Positions 35,718 to 47,682 of a DNA stretch of 64,000 bases are shown here, one piece after another. Source of the stretch: Poteriospumella lacustris (Eukaryota > Sar > Chrysophyceae > Chromulinales > Dinobryaceae). The notes under the pieces were generated by a model. The model did not search any database and was not told the origin of the DNA. It was given only the letters and a program-made list of their open reading frames with translations. The stretch lies in NCBI GenBank assembly GCA_008000375.1, contig SMOI01000015.1:162716-226715 (forward strand), given 5' to 3'. Positions within the stretch are counted from its first letter, which is position 1. Each line of letters opens with the position of its first letter. The translations under genes were made by a program, and so were the position numbers.

Positions 35718-36085
35718 AGTAAATTCGCTTTTTGTGATGTCGATGAATTTTCCCTTCGGTATATATGGAAAATAATGAAGTCAGGGATTGAGCACTTGCC
35801 CCCGGGTAATAGAAATGGGTTGGTTGACATTTTTTGCAACAAAGATGCTTCCCCACTCGCCCCATTCGGCTTCCTCCTGCTTCGCTTCGGTCCTGGGCAT
35901 TCTCAAAGTCTGGGTATCTGTGCAACGATCGGCGAACAACCTGCTCGGCGCTGAAGGAAGTGAACAAGATTTCGGGCTAACAATTTGCACGAGGAAGGAA
36001 AAATCGCCATCTTTCAATCGGTAAATCTACTACCAAATAAGAGGACTCAATTTTGTGGCTCCAGAATCCTTGATAATTGGGTGAG
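35718..36085. promoter_or_regulatory. Divergent spacer PLP enzyme / CLEC16A
   Basis: Spacer of 368 bases between opposite starts. Short minus-strand open frames here show no recognisable domain and I do not call them. Confidence 0.35.
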
Positions 36086-39000
36086 ATGTTCGGTGGATCA
36101 AGTGCTGCAAAAGGCGAGCCTCAGCAGGTCGCGCCCCAGGCGGCGGATGATCGTTTTTCTTTGGTAGAATTACGCCGTATCTACAAGCAACTCGTCGAAA
36201 ACAAGCTTGTGAACGAGGAAAATCAAGATTTAGTTATTGAAATTTTACGGGTCATCGCTGAAATGGTTGTTTATGGCGACAATAAGAGTGAACTGCTGTT
36301 CGATTTCTTTTGTGAGAAAAGTATGCTGTCTCTCTTCCTCGAAATCATGAACTCAGATCCAGTTTGCCCCGTACCTGTTCATGTGCAAATATTGCAAACT
36401 CTGTCTATCCTCATTAGCTGTGTGAAAAACGACACTTCACTGTACTATCTCTTGTCCAACAACCACATCAACGATATTTTGATGTTCCGCCATGATTTTG
36501 ACTCGGATGAGTCTCTCAGTGCACAGTTTGCGTCCTTTATGAAAACTCTATCGCTGAGACTCAATGACCAAACGGTTCAGTTCTTTTTTCGTGAAGATAC
36601 TGGAGCCTTTCCACTGCTTATTAAAGCAGTGGAGCTGTTGGCAAGTAAAGACCCCATGATTCGGATTTCAGCGCAAAGTACCATCCTGAACATTTTTAGA
36701 GTGAATGAGCACCGTGCTTTGGATTACGCGCTTCGCGAAGACAATTTATTTGTGCTTCTTGAGTGCATCGCAGGGATTATGCGCGATCAGTTCAATTCGC
36801 TATGCCAGTTTTCTCAGGGTTATCTCCACTCAACTACTTCTGCCGCTACTGTTAGCGCCGATGGTCATCAAACTAGCATCAAAATCGAGCAAAATATGGA
36901 CGATTGTATTATCTCGATAGAGGACTGGATTTACTACCTGCAGGATGTGTACGATTTGAACATTGATGCCCTTCAAAGGGCTCTATCTTCTCATCTGCTG
37001 AACACCTTTGTATATCCTGTTTTGTTGGAAACCGTCGTCGATTTGAAATCAACAGACGGTGACAGCATCGGTAAGAACATGAGACATATTCTGCAGTCTT
37101 GAATTCGTCTAATTCGTTGTCCTTTGTGGTCAGAGACGTCTACGTCGCGAGCTGCTCGGGTGGACGTCGCCATGTTCTATTTGCTGCAGCTGGGCCGCAT
37201 TTTTCCTTCTCCCTCACTTCGACGGGCTGTGGTAACGGCCTTATCCCACCCCGTTTCCCAAGAATCTCGCTCTGTATTAGTCATGCATTTGCACCAGCAC
37301 AAGAGCGTCCGCGAGGGAGACGTGGATGGCGGGGGCGTCGTTGAATTCAGTCTACCAGACGACGTGGTCATCGATACGAATCTGTTCAGAAAGGGACTGC
37401 AGCATTGTTTGCAAGGAAGCCATCACCAGCAAAAGGTTACCACGTTGGTACTCTATGCGCTGCATGGGATTCTGCAAGCACTTTTTCAAGATTTCAAGAA
37501 TGAAGATATCAGTCAAGGAGCGCATTCCTTTGAGAAGTTTCTGATAGGGTCGGGAGTTTTTCCGTACCACGCCGTTGCAGATCAACCTACAGGCGCTTCG
37601 AATAAGTGGTCCGAAGGCATTTCCGGGGATTTTCTCACCGTTGATGAACTTGTGTCTCTCCGCCGTCTCTTGCAGGGCGGCCCCCAAGGCATCGATGTAA
37701 ACCCCATCGTCAGCAGTTTTCTGTCGATCGTTCAAGCGCCACAAAAGTACTCCTTGGCCAATTTGCAGGTATGATGCTCTTGCACGCATTACCTGCATCA
37801 CTATCGTGTGTCTGATATTCCTCCTCGTAGGGAACTTGCTTCCTCATCTCATACATTTCGCACGTGGTTCTTTGCGCCGGAGATATCAACAAAGTGGAGT
37901 CGTCCTCCACTCCGGCGGAACTATCGCATGCGGCTGACGACGAACGACCCCTTCGCTTCTCAACGGCGGATCGTCTTGCAAGTATTGGCGTTGGTGTACA
38001 GGAAGCAATCAAAAATGCGGCCGCAGTTCTCTTGCAAAGAGCCGAATCGTCGCTTGCTGAAATGCTCTTGGTGATTGTCCGAGAAGAAATGGAGCGATTT
38101 CAGGGACGCAGCTGGAAAGAAGTGCATTCCCGAATGTTTTCCGAAAAAGGACTCTTGTTCCCCACGCCGACAAGTCAAGTGGACGTCATGGGCCTGGACT
38201 TCTCAATCCCCGTGAGTCAAGTCGAGTCAGTGCGAAAAGAAGTACAGATTTTCCTCATGTTGCGAGCTCTCCTTCACTACCTCTCGACGTCTCTGGCCTC
38301 GTACGGCGATGGCAAAATGTCTCCCTTCGAATTTTCGACGTTCATCGCAGACTGTGCATTCCTCAGCCTGGAGGACGACAGCATTGTTCCGCCATCGTTG
38401 AAGAGTGGCAGCCCGTTCGACATGAAAGGGAAGAAGTTTTTGGATTCTACAGTGATTCTGCCTCCAGCGACTGACAATGCAACGTCGAATGGTGGGGCGA
38501 GTGCATCGTCAAGCATCACGTCTGGCAAGGCGGTGGCCCGCTTGTCATCGTCAGGATCGGTCACTGCTTCGGCGACTTCTATTTTTACATTTGGTCTCTT
38601 CGGTTCCAGCAAAGCTGCCGCGAACACTCCCGCTGCCATTTCAAATGGAAAGTCGAGCAAAGATTCCTTAAATGGTCTGGCTCTGGGGCCGAAGCTGCTG
38701 TTTGTGCAAGATCCGCAAGTTCTACAGCTGATTTCGGCCTCGAAGATCGATGGAAAGAGCGTGTTCAAAGTCCACGTTGTTTCGCCATTGCTCTACGTCG
38801 ACGCAAAGCTGGATTTGACGAACAAGCGCCGCCTGAAGATTGTGGTTCGATCGTATAAGCCTATATCGGGAATGCACAAAATCGATGTGGCGGAAGAGCC
38901 GCCGTCGATCTCCTCGTCAGCGACGCCGGAAACATCGCCGAAGACCCACGCTGCCGCGTCATCGTCGTCGCAATCGGCGGGTCAAGGGCATACTTCACAC

Positions 39001-39222
39001 TTCAGGCCAACAGTTTTCCTGAAGCCCCCACGCAAGGCGAACATGTACGAAATTGAATTGATGATGGACACAGAACAAGCAGCGTCGCTGGCGATCCTGC
39101 ACGTGGAGTCAAGGCGCCGTCAGCTGAATGTGCTGAAGATCGAAGAGTTTAAGAAGAAGGTATCCTTTTGGCTGTCGGATCGGCGGCATTGGTCCGACTG
39201 CATTCCCAACTCGGAATCGTAG
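36086..39222 (+). CDS. CLEC16A: CLEC16A / Ema (FPL-domain) endolysosomal protein
   Basis: Exons 36086-37070, 37134-37768 and 37831-39222 join in frame (introns 63 and 62 bases) to give 1003 residues; human CLEC16A has 1053. The N-terminal FPL domain is clear: MFGGSSAAKGEP, VNEENQDLVIEILRVI, FDFFCEKSMLSLFL, TSLYYLLSNNHINDI, LKTLSLRLNDQTVQFFF-like, IRISAQSTILNIFRV. Later helical segments and the MLRALLHYLSTSL block correspond to the C-terminal domain. CLEC16A acts in mitophagy and late endosome/lysosome traffic with Nrdp1-type ligases. Ser/Ala-rich disordered inserts lie at 38460-38670 and 38900-38990. Codon choice is more GC-rich toward the 3' exon. Confidence 0.92.
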
Positions 39223-39359
39223 GTTATTGCAGGCCCTGTCATTGATTTTCTGTCAAGCCCAAGTCGCGCAGTGTACCTGCCATCATTTAAGGACTGATTG
39301 AGGGTGTTTTCTTGGTGTGCGCAATACTTTCGTAAAATTACTGTGATGCGTTCAAGCTA

Positions 39360-40838
39360 TCATGTAACTAAAGCCCACCTCGACCATGAATAGCTCTTGT
39401 CGCTTGTCTCTGGCAGCGGAGAGGATCCCAGGTATCCAAGCGCTCGAATACGGGGCTGCAGCATCATCCACGAGCTTTGTAGGTCGGCGGATACGCGAGT
39501 CAAACCGTACTGGAATTCTTTCAATCTCTTCTCCCCTTCATCCCGCACCAACTGCGCCTTAAATTGAAAGCCATGTAAACTGGTATCTTCACCTCGCAAC
39601 CGAAGGAGACGATGTGACAAGTTCCGATCTTCGCTCTCGGATATACCATCGAGATTTCGGTGTCCACTCCGACTTCGCTGGACCGTACCGCCGCGGCTGC
39701 CGTGGCTCCCATCAAGATCTGTGGTACGAGCTGACTGTCCAAACCAGATGCTGCATTGTTTCTATCAGTACGTACACAAATAGGAACCTTCAGTCAGAAC
39801 GACAACGACCCCGCACGCAGTGAACGGATTACCCTATGTATCGGATCTGCAGTCGCCGAGGAGAAAATAAAGGACAAAATTTGCTGGCAAACGTGAATGG
39901 GATATAAAAAGGACTCGTAGTGGACCACGCGAATGACGTTCTTGTTGGGTTTATCGGCCCGATGTTCTGCTTGCAAGTATTGCAGCAACTCCTCGTAGGC
40001 GTCCAACCAACCAAGAGAGCAGTTGGCACCTTTCGTATGCAAATCCTGTGCAACATGTCTGTGATGCAATGTTTGTAAAAAATGTCGCATGTTTTCTTCC
40101 ATCTGCAAAGGCGAAATCTCCGGTTTGAGACTTATAGCAGGTCGGGCACCATTAGGGCCATGAGACCGGAGAGAGTTAAGGCTGGACCCCACAACGTCTC
40201 GCTCGTACCGCCACCCGTATTTCCGAGGGGTCATAGTATTGATTGTTACGGGATGCTTCAGGGAACATGAAAGTTTGCGTCACATGAACATCGGTGGGCG
40301 GCGGCAGACGATGGCAGTAGTACCTTGATCACGACTATAACCTTCACGACAAAGCCCCGGGATTCGTATATTTCTCTCAGCGATGCTATTTTCACTAGTG
40401 ACTGTGGAGATTTTTCGACGTATACCGGTTTTGATGCATCCCACAGCGCATTCCACTGCACACAACACGATCAGCGTCGGTACTCAGCTCCAAGCAAGCA
40501 AGACTTACTTCACCGAAGATAGCATCCTGTACATCGTGGGGGAGTTGTGTAATCGGACAAGTACTTCCCGAGTGCAGTTTTTGTCTTAAGGTTGAGTTTG
40601 ATAGTAGCCATTGGCCTTCGTAGTTCCAGTTCTCACACTTCTTCCCGTGTCGTTGAACGCATCTTTCCATCATTGTCGATACACCTGGATGCAAACTAAG
40701 GAACTTGTGAAGCATACTCGTGCCACTTTGAGGCCATCCAGCGATGAAAACAATGGTCTTAGAAGTTGTTGAGTTCGCTAAAGGAACGGTTAAAAAGAGC
40801 AGAATCACGAATGCAAAGAACAACCAATCGGTAGACAT
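39360..40838 (-). CDS. Secreted or membrane sulfotransferase-like protein
   Basis: Four exons join through introns near 40454-40506, 40269-40327 and 39760-39830. From the ATG at 40836-40838 there is a signal peptide or anchor (MSTDWLFFAFVILLFLTVPL), then the PAPS-binding P-loop motif FIAGWPQSGTSMLHKFL, VYVEKSPQSLVKIASLRE, and a late block VIRVVHYESFLYPIHV typical of sulfotransferase folds. The 3' exon (Arg/Ser/Gly-rich, then LHGFQFKAQLVRDEG) ends at 39360. The frame is open upstream to an ATG at 40919, which would add 27 residues before the signal sequence, so I prefer the later start. The acceptor is probably a glycan or tyrosine. Same strand as, and just upstream of, the fucosyltransferase-like gene's 3' end order. 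Confidence 0.75.
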
Positions 40839-41159
40839 TGTGAATGAAATGGCTTTACATATCCGATGTTCAAGATCAGTTCCTCCTGTTTTCCTTCTTG
40901 AATTCTTCAAGTATTTCATTTGTTTTCAGCAGGACTAGTCTTGAATTGACCCCACAACGATGAAGAACGAAGACCAAAGACAAAAGAACAAGAATCAACT
41001 TCATCATCGTCGTCGCGTACTCGTATGCGGCGTGTTACATGTTACATGTCACGTGTTACATTCCGCACTACTATACCCTGTCGTTCATCAGTATCGGTAC
41101 AGTATGTTTCAGTTTGGAGTGGACCAAATGACCAACGAATGCTACAATTAATATGTGAT
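40839..41159. promoter_or_regulatory. Spacer upstream of sulfotransferase gene with repeated ACATGT/CACGTG boxes
   Basis: At 41033-41062 a short imperfect tandem array repeats the core GTTACATGT and includes one CACGTG E-box-like palindrome. It lies about 200 bases upstream of the sulfotransferase start, so a regulatory role is possible. This is inference from position and repetition only. Confidence 0.35.
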
Positions 41160-42644
41160 TTACTGAAAGTTTTCGACGAAGGGGACGTCATATTTCAAGG
41201 ACAGCATTTTGATGCGGGCGATCTGATTCATGTCGGTGGCCTTGGCATGATGCAACGTGTTCGTCACATTTGACAGCGCCACAGCCGTTCGAAACACCTG
41301 TGAAGCAGCCATTCCCAACAGTGTACTGGAGTGTGCTAGGAAGTATATGTCGGTGATGATCTCTAGCGTCGCGTTGAAACCGAATTCATGATGGGACAGA
41401 AGCGTCTTGAACATGCCATTGGACGCTGTTTGCTGACTTACCCCGGTTGCGTCAGTGAAATACCCATGCTTGGACGCCGTGTGTAAAACATTGGCATCGT
41501 CGGATGCAACATAAATAGCCAGAGGGATGACATACGTATCGTGCAGCAATGACAACTCTTCCGGCGACAGCGACTTTGCGTTGCTTCGCGACTGCTGTTG
41601 CTTTTCATTCATCATCGCCTCGGAAGCCAATGTACCGTTACCATGCGCGATTTCAGAGATAGAAGATCCTCTAGAAAAATGATGCTGATTATGCAACGAG
41701 TGGTGCCGCAATAGAGGAAGCAATTTCTTTGGATTGACCGCTATCTCCTCGTTCGAGCTGGAATAGTTGAACTTGTCGATATCCGAACGGCGCAAGATCA
41801 CCGTTTTTCTGGAAAGAGCACTGCTGATGATATACAATGCTCTGTTATGTAATGAGACGTGATTCGATCCATTGGAAGATCCATAAAAGCCGACAAGCGG
41901 CTCAACAGTCCTTGTATCGTTGAGTAAAACATTGATGAAGCACTCCTGGCGGCTGTTCATGACTTCACAATCGGGCGATTGTCGAACCAACGACAACTCT
42001 TCCTCGAAAGAATGAGTAACAAATCCGTCGATATGCTTATCGCCTTTCCGAACATGCATACCCGCTATCGGGAGGCCGAATGGGAATTCGAAGGACGGAT
42101 GCATGACAAATTTTGCTTCGTGTGCAATATGCTCCTCCACAAACGGCTGCAATTTGAACAAATATCGCTGCACCGCACCCCACCAAAATGCTGTCCCGAG
42201 ATGCTTGAATCTGCTGGGAACTGATTGATCGATGGGGGGCAAATGGCCCGCGTTTCGTTCTTTGCCTTCAGACAAAAGTTGCTTCGTGCATTTACTTGCA
42301 GGAAGAAAGAAGCACGTCCATTCGTAATTGACATGCTTGCATTCTTCTCCCTCCGAATATCCGTTTATAGTACCATACACGTGGATGGGGATCATAAAAT
42401 TGCTGGCCGCTAAAGCTCTAGCAAATTCACTGGCCATCAATTGAAACTGCGCAGAAAAGCCGCCATTGATACCCATTTTGATCTGAATATACTCTTTACT
42501 GTCACAATTATTTTGGATTTTTTCGATAAAACTGACAGCTTCTCTCATCCAATACAACTTGGACTTGTGTGAGAGAGTTGTTCTGTTCAAGCTTGCGCAT
42601 ACTGCAGCAACAGCGCTGAAAGCAAGCCACCACCGAAGAATCAT
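41160..42644 (-). CDS. GT23-like (alpha-1,6-fucosyltransferase type) secretory protein
   Basis: A single exon of 494 residues from the ATG at 42642-42644, with a signal peptide (MILRWWLAFSAVAAVCASL). The segments GINGGFSAQFQLMASEFARAL, YEWTCFFLPASKC and PIAGMHVRKGDKHIDGF resemble the GDP-fucose-binding and acceptor motifs of FUT8-like and related O-fucosyltransferase folds; the HVR-x-GDK pattern corresponds to the HVRRTDK loop of FUT8. Near the C-terminus, EIITDIYFLAHSSTLLGMAASQVFR matches the usual sugar-nucleotide block. It should act in the Golgi lumen. The exact linkage made cannot be predicted. Adjacent on the same strand to the sulfotransferase gene. Confidence 0.7.
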   Translation of the reverse strand: MILRWWLAFSAVAAVCASLNRTTLSHKSKLYWMREAVSFIEKIQNNCDSKEYIQIKMGINGGFSAQFQLMASEFARALAASNFMIPIHVYGTINGYSEGEECKHVNYEWTCFFLPASKCTKQLLSEGKERNAGHLPPIDQSVPSRFKHLGTAFWWGAVQRYLFKLQPFVEEHIAHEAKFVMHPSFEFPFGLPIAGMHVRKGDKHIDGFVTHSFEEELSLVRQSPDCEVMNSRQECFINVLLNDTRTVEPLVGFYGSSNGSNHVSLHNRALYIISSALSRKTVILRRSDIDKFNYSSSNEEIAVNPKKLLPLLRHHSLHNQHHFSRGSSISEIAHGNGTLASEAMMNEKQQQSRSNAKSLSPEELSLLHDTYVIPLAIYVASDDANVLHTASKHGYFTDATGVSQQTASNGMFKTLLSHHEFGFNATLEIITDIYFLAHSSTLLGMAASQVFRTAVALSNVTNTLHHAKATDMNQIARIKMLSLKYDVPFVENFQ

Positions 42645-43151
42645 CTTTATTCTTCACACGAAAACTCTATTCAATGGAATCCTTCGCAATGATTTGTGAA
42701 GATTAATAGATGTGGCTATTTCCTCTGTGCTGACCATTCCAATGCAACGTTTCTTCAAACTATTCCATATCCTAACTCCAAACTGCCCCATGCTGCCGCT
42801 GGTCGATCGATGTTGTCTGCCAACAACGTCATCGTCATCGTGTCACTATTTGCGGAGCACTTTTGCGTAAACTGGGAGTTTTTCAAGTGAACTTTCCGAT
42901 AGGCCGGCTTAATCACCGTTGGAACAACGGCTCGCTCCGTCGACATCAACGAATACATTTGCAAGTGGCGAGAAAGAAGTCCGTGTTTGTATCGCAAGCG
43001 CTGGACAGCATGCAGTGTGAGCAGTCAAAAAAGTAATTCTCTATGTATTCTTTCTGAATGAATTTTAGAGGTGGACTTTGAGAATTTTCTGCTCGTTCAA
43101 TTCATTTACCAAACATTGTTTGAGCCATTTCTGGCCGTTTTTGGGAAAGTG
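42645..43151. promoter_or_regulatory. Divergent spacer fucosyltransferase / HAT gene
   Basis: About 500 bases between opposite starts. A splice acceptor-like TGAATTTTAG at 43059-43068 followed by an open frame suggests the HAT-repeat gene may have a 5' coding exon further left. Nothing else is recognised. Confidence 0.35.
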
Positions 43152-46100
43152 ATGAGTGCCAATTCCACAAATCACCATTCTAGTGGTGATAATGATTCTA
43201 AGATAGGTTCCAATGACAAGTTTGGAATGAGATCAGGTGGATCGTCTGCACAAGTTCCATTGTCAGGCAGTTCATCGGTGTTTCACGACATGTTCTCCTT
43301 CAGTACGGCCAATCCGACAGAAAGCGATGTCGATCGAATGATTCCTAGAAGTAAGCAGTCTGTTGCCTCCTCTCCTAAGGAGCGCGAAGCGATGCAATTT
43401 TCAACTCCGACGACCAAATTGAGGAGACCGGACCTTTGTTCCGACGAGGGCTACCATCCATTCAAAACCAATTTCGGTGACGCGGCTTTTCATACCATTG
43501 ACAGCGCTCGACCAGAGCCTCTTTGGAACGACGCCAAGCCTGCGTCGCTGACGCCGGGACCAAAGTTCCATGATTCCTCCTTGGCGCAACCAGAGAGCAA
43601 ATCAACCCTTTTCGCCACAACTTTGCAGAGGACCGCGGCGCCATCGCTGCTCGAAGACACAAGCAGTCCATGGAGTTACCGGTCGAATCGTGGCACTGGT
43701 CGCACTCCTGGGCCTGAGCATTCGAAGTCACCTGAGTACTCTGATATGCTTTCCCCAGACATTCGCCGCCACGAGGAAAGCATTTCTCGCTTGGTTCTCA
43801 GTGAAACGCCGCAAGTGAAGGATCCCAGTCACGGATCAGGTACCTTTCATCGGGCGACATCATTGGCGATGACACCTAACGCACTGTTTGGACTTTCGTC
43901 AGCGGGTTCTGGACATTCTGTCTCCGCCGATCTGATACATCCGACGAGTGACTTGTCGTACGATGCCGAACCTTTCGACTACTCAGCATATCATCGTCGC
44001 TTTGACGAACATCGATTACCAAGCAGTCACAATCAAGCTCATTTGTCACAAGATGTGTCTGGGAGCAAAAGTTTGGCGGATCGTTTCGTGATGATGGATC
44101 GATCTGCTGGTCGCCTTTCTGGTCGCGATGACAGTCCCTTCACGGAACATCGGTCCCAACGAAACTCAAAACCCGGCAGGCAGTTCACTCCAACATCCTC
44201 GTTTGAGGGTACCCTCTTGCCCCCTCCATCTTTGTCAGCAGAACCAGTTTTACCTCAACGAGGTCATGGCTCTTTTGAGCGCAGTTCGTTTGAGGCACGC
44301 GAGCCGTACGTTGCCGGATCTTCTCGTTTCCGAAACAGCAACGGGAGCTCCGTCAATAGCTTACCGAGGCGATTACAAAACAGTAGAGACAATGCTCTGA
44401 CTTCCAGTGGTGGGCTTCCCGAAGACAGTCAGCGGCTCACAAGCAGTTTGTCCGGCTTGAACCAGAGCGGGCAGCCAGTGGCAGACCTGCGGGTATCGAC
44501 CGACAGCCTCAAGAGCGCGATGTCGAAAGTCTCTGTTCCTCGCATACCCATCTCAGTGCCCCATGGTACGCAAGACTTCGTCGAGTCTCCGACGACGAAG
44601 AGCCACTACAAGAACTTTCAGCTCTTCCTCAAGAGTCACATGAAGAACGGTGCGTTCAACAAGGAAGAGGTTCTGAGCAAAATCGAGGCGATTCCAGAGC
44701 ACAGTCGGTGGCGTTGCTACATCGAACTCGCGGAGATTGCCAAGAAGAACAATGAATATGACCAGGTATGACACGCACTGCTCTCTATGCGTCAGTTATG
44801 TGTGGGTTTTAACTGTTGATCTGCGGTTCAGGCGAGGGAATTCTACATTCTGGCGTGTTGCAGTGAAAGGAGAGCCACTTCGTCGTGGTTGGAATGGTCG
44901 AAGATGGAGGAGGAAAACGGCTATCCCGACAAAGCGTTGAAGATTTTGAACTTGTCGATTATCATTTGCAAGCTCAACGAGTCGTTGCTGCCGAGAATCA
45001 TCAAATTGCGCGAACGACAGCATCAGTACGACCGAATTCGAGGGGTACTCAGTGCGCTGAAGTACGAGGCACTGGAGAAGAGCTGGAAGTCGATTTTGGA
45101 AGGATCGCTCTTTGAGGCGCGGATCGGCAACTTCAAAACCACCCGCGATAACTTGAAGTTTCTGATGCGATACGTTCCATGGTACGGCCCGCTGTATCTC
45201 GAGGCGTATCGTCTCGAAGAACGCGAAGAACGTGACGAGGACGCCCTGAAGATCATTGCGAAGGGATTGGTGGAATTGCCACGGTACGGGCCACTCTGGT
45301 TCGGTATGATTCATATAAAGGAGAGGCGCGACATCTTGGAAGAGCGTCGAATGTGGCAACGAGGTGTGCTACCACCGCTGCAACAGTCGACACAGGACTG
45401 CAACGCGGCGGTCATTTACATCAGCCGGGAGCTCATGTGGCGTGTTTACTTGGAGCGCTTCTTCATTGAAGAGCGAGCTTGCGAAATCGCTGCACGGGGA
45501 CTGGCTAACAAAGTGGTGACGAAGACCATTGAGCAATGTCGCCGCGAAGTCGCATCGTTGGGCCACCGAAGTCTGGTGCAAAGCTTGCTGCTGTGCGCGG
45601 GCAACCTGCGCTGGAAGGTCCTGTTGATTGGGGCACGGATGGAATTGCATATGGGCAACGTCGCTGCTGCACGCACACTGCTTGCCCAGGCGTACGAGGA
45701 GATTCCGAAGAAATCGCTGTCCAGCGTCATCATCGAGTGCAGTACATTGGGCATGTCTCGGTGGCCCGAAAAATTCTGCGGAAGGCGTGTCACGAGATGT
45801 CCGGCGACTGGCGCCTCTTTTATGAGTGGATTCTCCTCGAGGCACGCCAAGGACAGCTCATGCCGGCCCTTGAAGTCGCTCGTGTCGCCGCTCTTCGACA
45901 TCCCAGCACTGGCCGCATTTGGGCGCTGCTCGCTCAACTGTATCACCGATGGGAAGCGCTGCGCCCTTACTTGGGCTCGCGGATAGCCGACGAAATCTAC
46001 ATGACGTTTCCCAGGAGCAGCCAAAGTATCGATTTACAGATGCACTTCTCTCCCCGAGAGGTAGTGGTGCGCAATGCCCTCGCCGAGGTGCCCAAGAGCG

Positions 46101-47159
46101 GCGAAGTCTGGTGTGAAGAGGGCCGCGCTCGCATCAACCCTCTGTTGTCGCAGCAATTCGACTTGACACTGGCACAGCAATCGTTCGCCTTTGCGATGCA
46201 GTTCACTCCGCAATTTGGTGACACCCTCATCGAGTACCTGCGGTTGGAGTTTCTTGCGCGCAGCTGTCTGCGGGCGGTGTGTCGCGTGTTGGAAATCGAC
46301 TTCGATCTGTTCGTATCCAACTTCCTTTGCTTCGATATGGAGTCTGATCTTTTATTTGACGTCAAGCAAGCGCGCCCCTCGCCCGCCTCGTCGCAAGAAT
46401 CAACACATCTGCGCAAGATCAGCACCGCATCGAGCCGGGACAAGCGCCGCGATATCCAGCGCATCGTGCAGCTAGACTACTCGATCGAAGAGGACATTCG
46501 ACGTCTCGAAGACGCATCCTTCCCTCAGCTTCATCGTCGGTAAGCGCTCAACGAATGTCGTCCTATTTGTATTTCCTTTCGTCGTTTTTCTTACGTTGTT
46601 TTGATGAATGGGCAGGTGTTTGAACGCGGATCCGAACTACGGCTTGATCTGGATCCACTGTCGCGAGCTGCCGGACGACATTCCTGCCCGAATCTTAGCT
46701 CGAGCACGACGAATTCTTCTCCAAGACCTTCTGGGTGCTTACCCACTGTATCTGCGCGCGACGCTGTACTATGTGGATCGCGTTTTGACGCAGGAACTCG
46801 ATGCATATCAAATGGCGGAGATGTCCGGTGTGAACTCGCTGCCGTACAAACAGTACCACGGGGCGGTGCACAAGATGATTTCCAACTCTGAGGAGTTCGC
46901 GCGACTGCAAATTATCCTCGATGACATTCGCGTTATGCGCGAGGAAGATCCAGACTTCAGTCGGTGCGCCGACGGCGACCACACGTACGACACGGAATTC
47001 ACCGCGCCACCGCTGATCTTCCGTCTCCCCACGGGTCACAGCTATTGCTTGAGCGATTTCTCGACTGGCTGCGTGGAGATCAACCGCGCCGTCTTTAATC
47101 GAAATAGAGACAAGGAAGAGAGTTGGCATTATCTCTTCGCCACTGACTGTATTGTGTAA
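43152..47159 (+). CDS. HAT-repeat protein with long disordered N-terminus; apparent frameshift
   Basis: Three exons (43152-44765, 44832-46539, 46616-47159). The first about 500 residues are Ser/Pro/Gly-rich and disordered. From KNFQLFLKSHMKNGAF on, half-a-TPR (HAT) repeats follow: SSWLEWSKMEEENGYPDKAL, ARMELHMGNVAAARTLL, VPWYGPLYLEAYRLEE, DWRLFYEWILLEARQG. HAT arrays are typical of RNA-processing scaffolds (Crn/Clf1, CstF77, Prp6). Inside exon 2 the frame changes at 45741-45743: coding runs to VIIEC in one frame and resumes with YIGHVSVARKILRKA one base out of phase. The two HAT helices align perfectly if one base is missing. No intron fits, so this is a sequencing error or a real mutation. 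A 5' exon is possible. The exact ortholog is not recognised. Confidence 0.7.
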
Positions 47160-47682
47160 CCGAGCACGTCAGCGTCGCTGGGCCGTCGTAGTTGAACGAT
47201 GCCGGTTGCCAGAGACGCTTCGTGTCGTCGTTGCTCACTGTTAATTCGAATAAAGAAAATTCTATTACCTACTTGTATACGTGGGAGAGACATGGAGCAT
47301 CTCGACCAGTGGTGGAGCAAGGCAACAAAACACAGACTCCCTGATTCCACAGACTCTGGGAGGCGGTTTCGCCGTTTCGTCTTGGCGACGACGGGAGGGC
47401 AGATGCCGATCGCCGATTGATTATTGCTGCCTTCTCACAACAAACCATCGGTCATCAGGTAACTGCCTCTCCAGTTAGAAGCGTCCAGCAACGTCCAGCA
47501 AAGCCGACTTATAAGGAATCGGGGGCTACAAGTCAGGATTTCCCTTTGTGAAAGCAGATTCCTCGTACATCGCAACATCAACGTTCGAGAAGTGCGTTTT
47601 GCCCGTTGCATCTGGGCCGGCTATCATTTTGTTTACTTGGACGACATTCTCAGAGCACGTGATTGATTTCAGAGTATCAGAT
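47160..47682. promoter_or_regulatory. Spacer between HAT gene and CCDC42/CFAP73-like gene
   Basis: About 520 bases. Contains a short direct duplication (CGTCCAGCAA twice, near 47486-47503) and an acceptor-like GATTGATTTCAG just before the next start. No gene supported. Confidence 0.3.

Noticed and set aside
35665-36017. Small minus-strand gene between the PLP enzyme and CLEC16A
   Set aside because: Competing short frames, no family match and no splice support; it is better seen as a divergent promoter.
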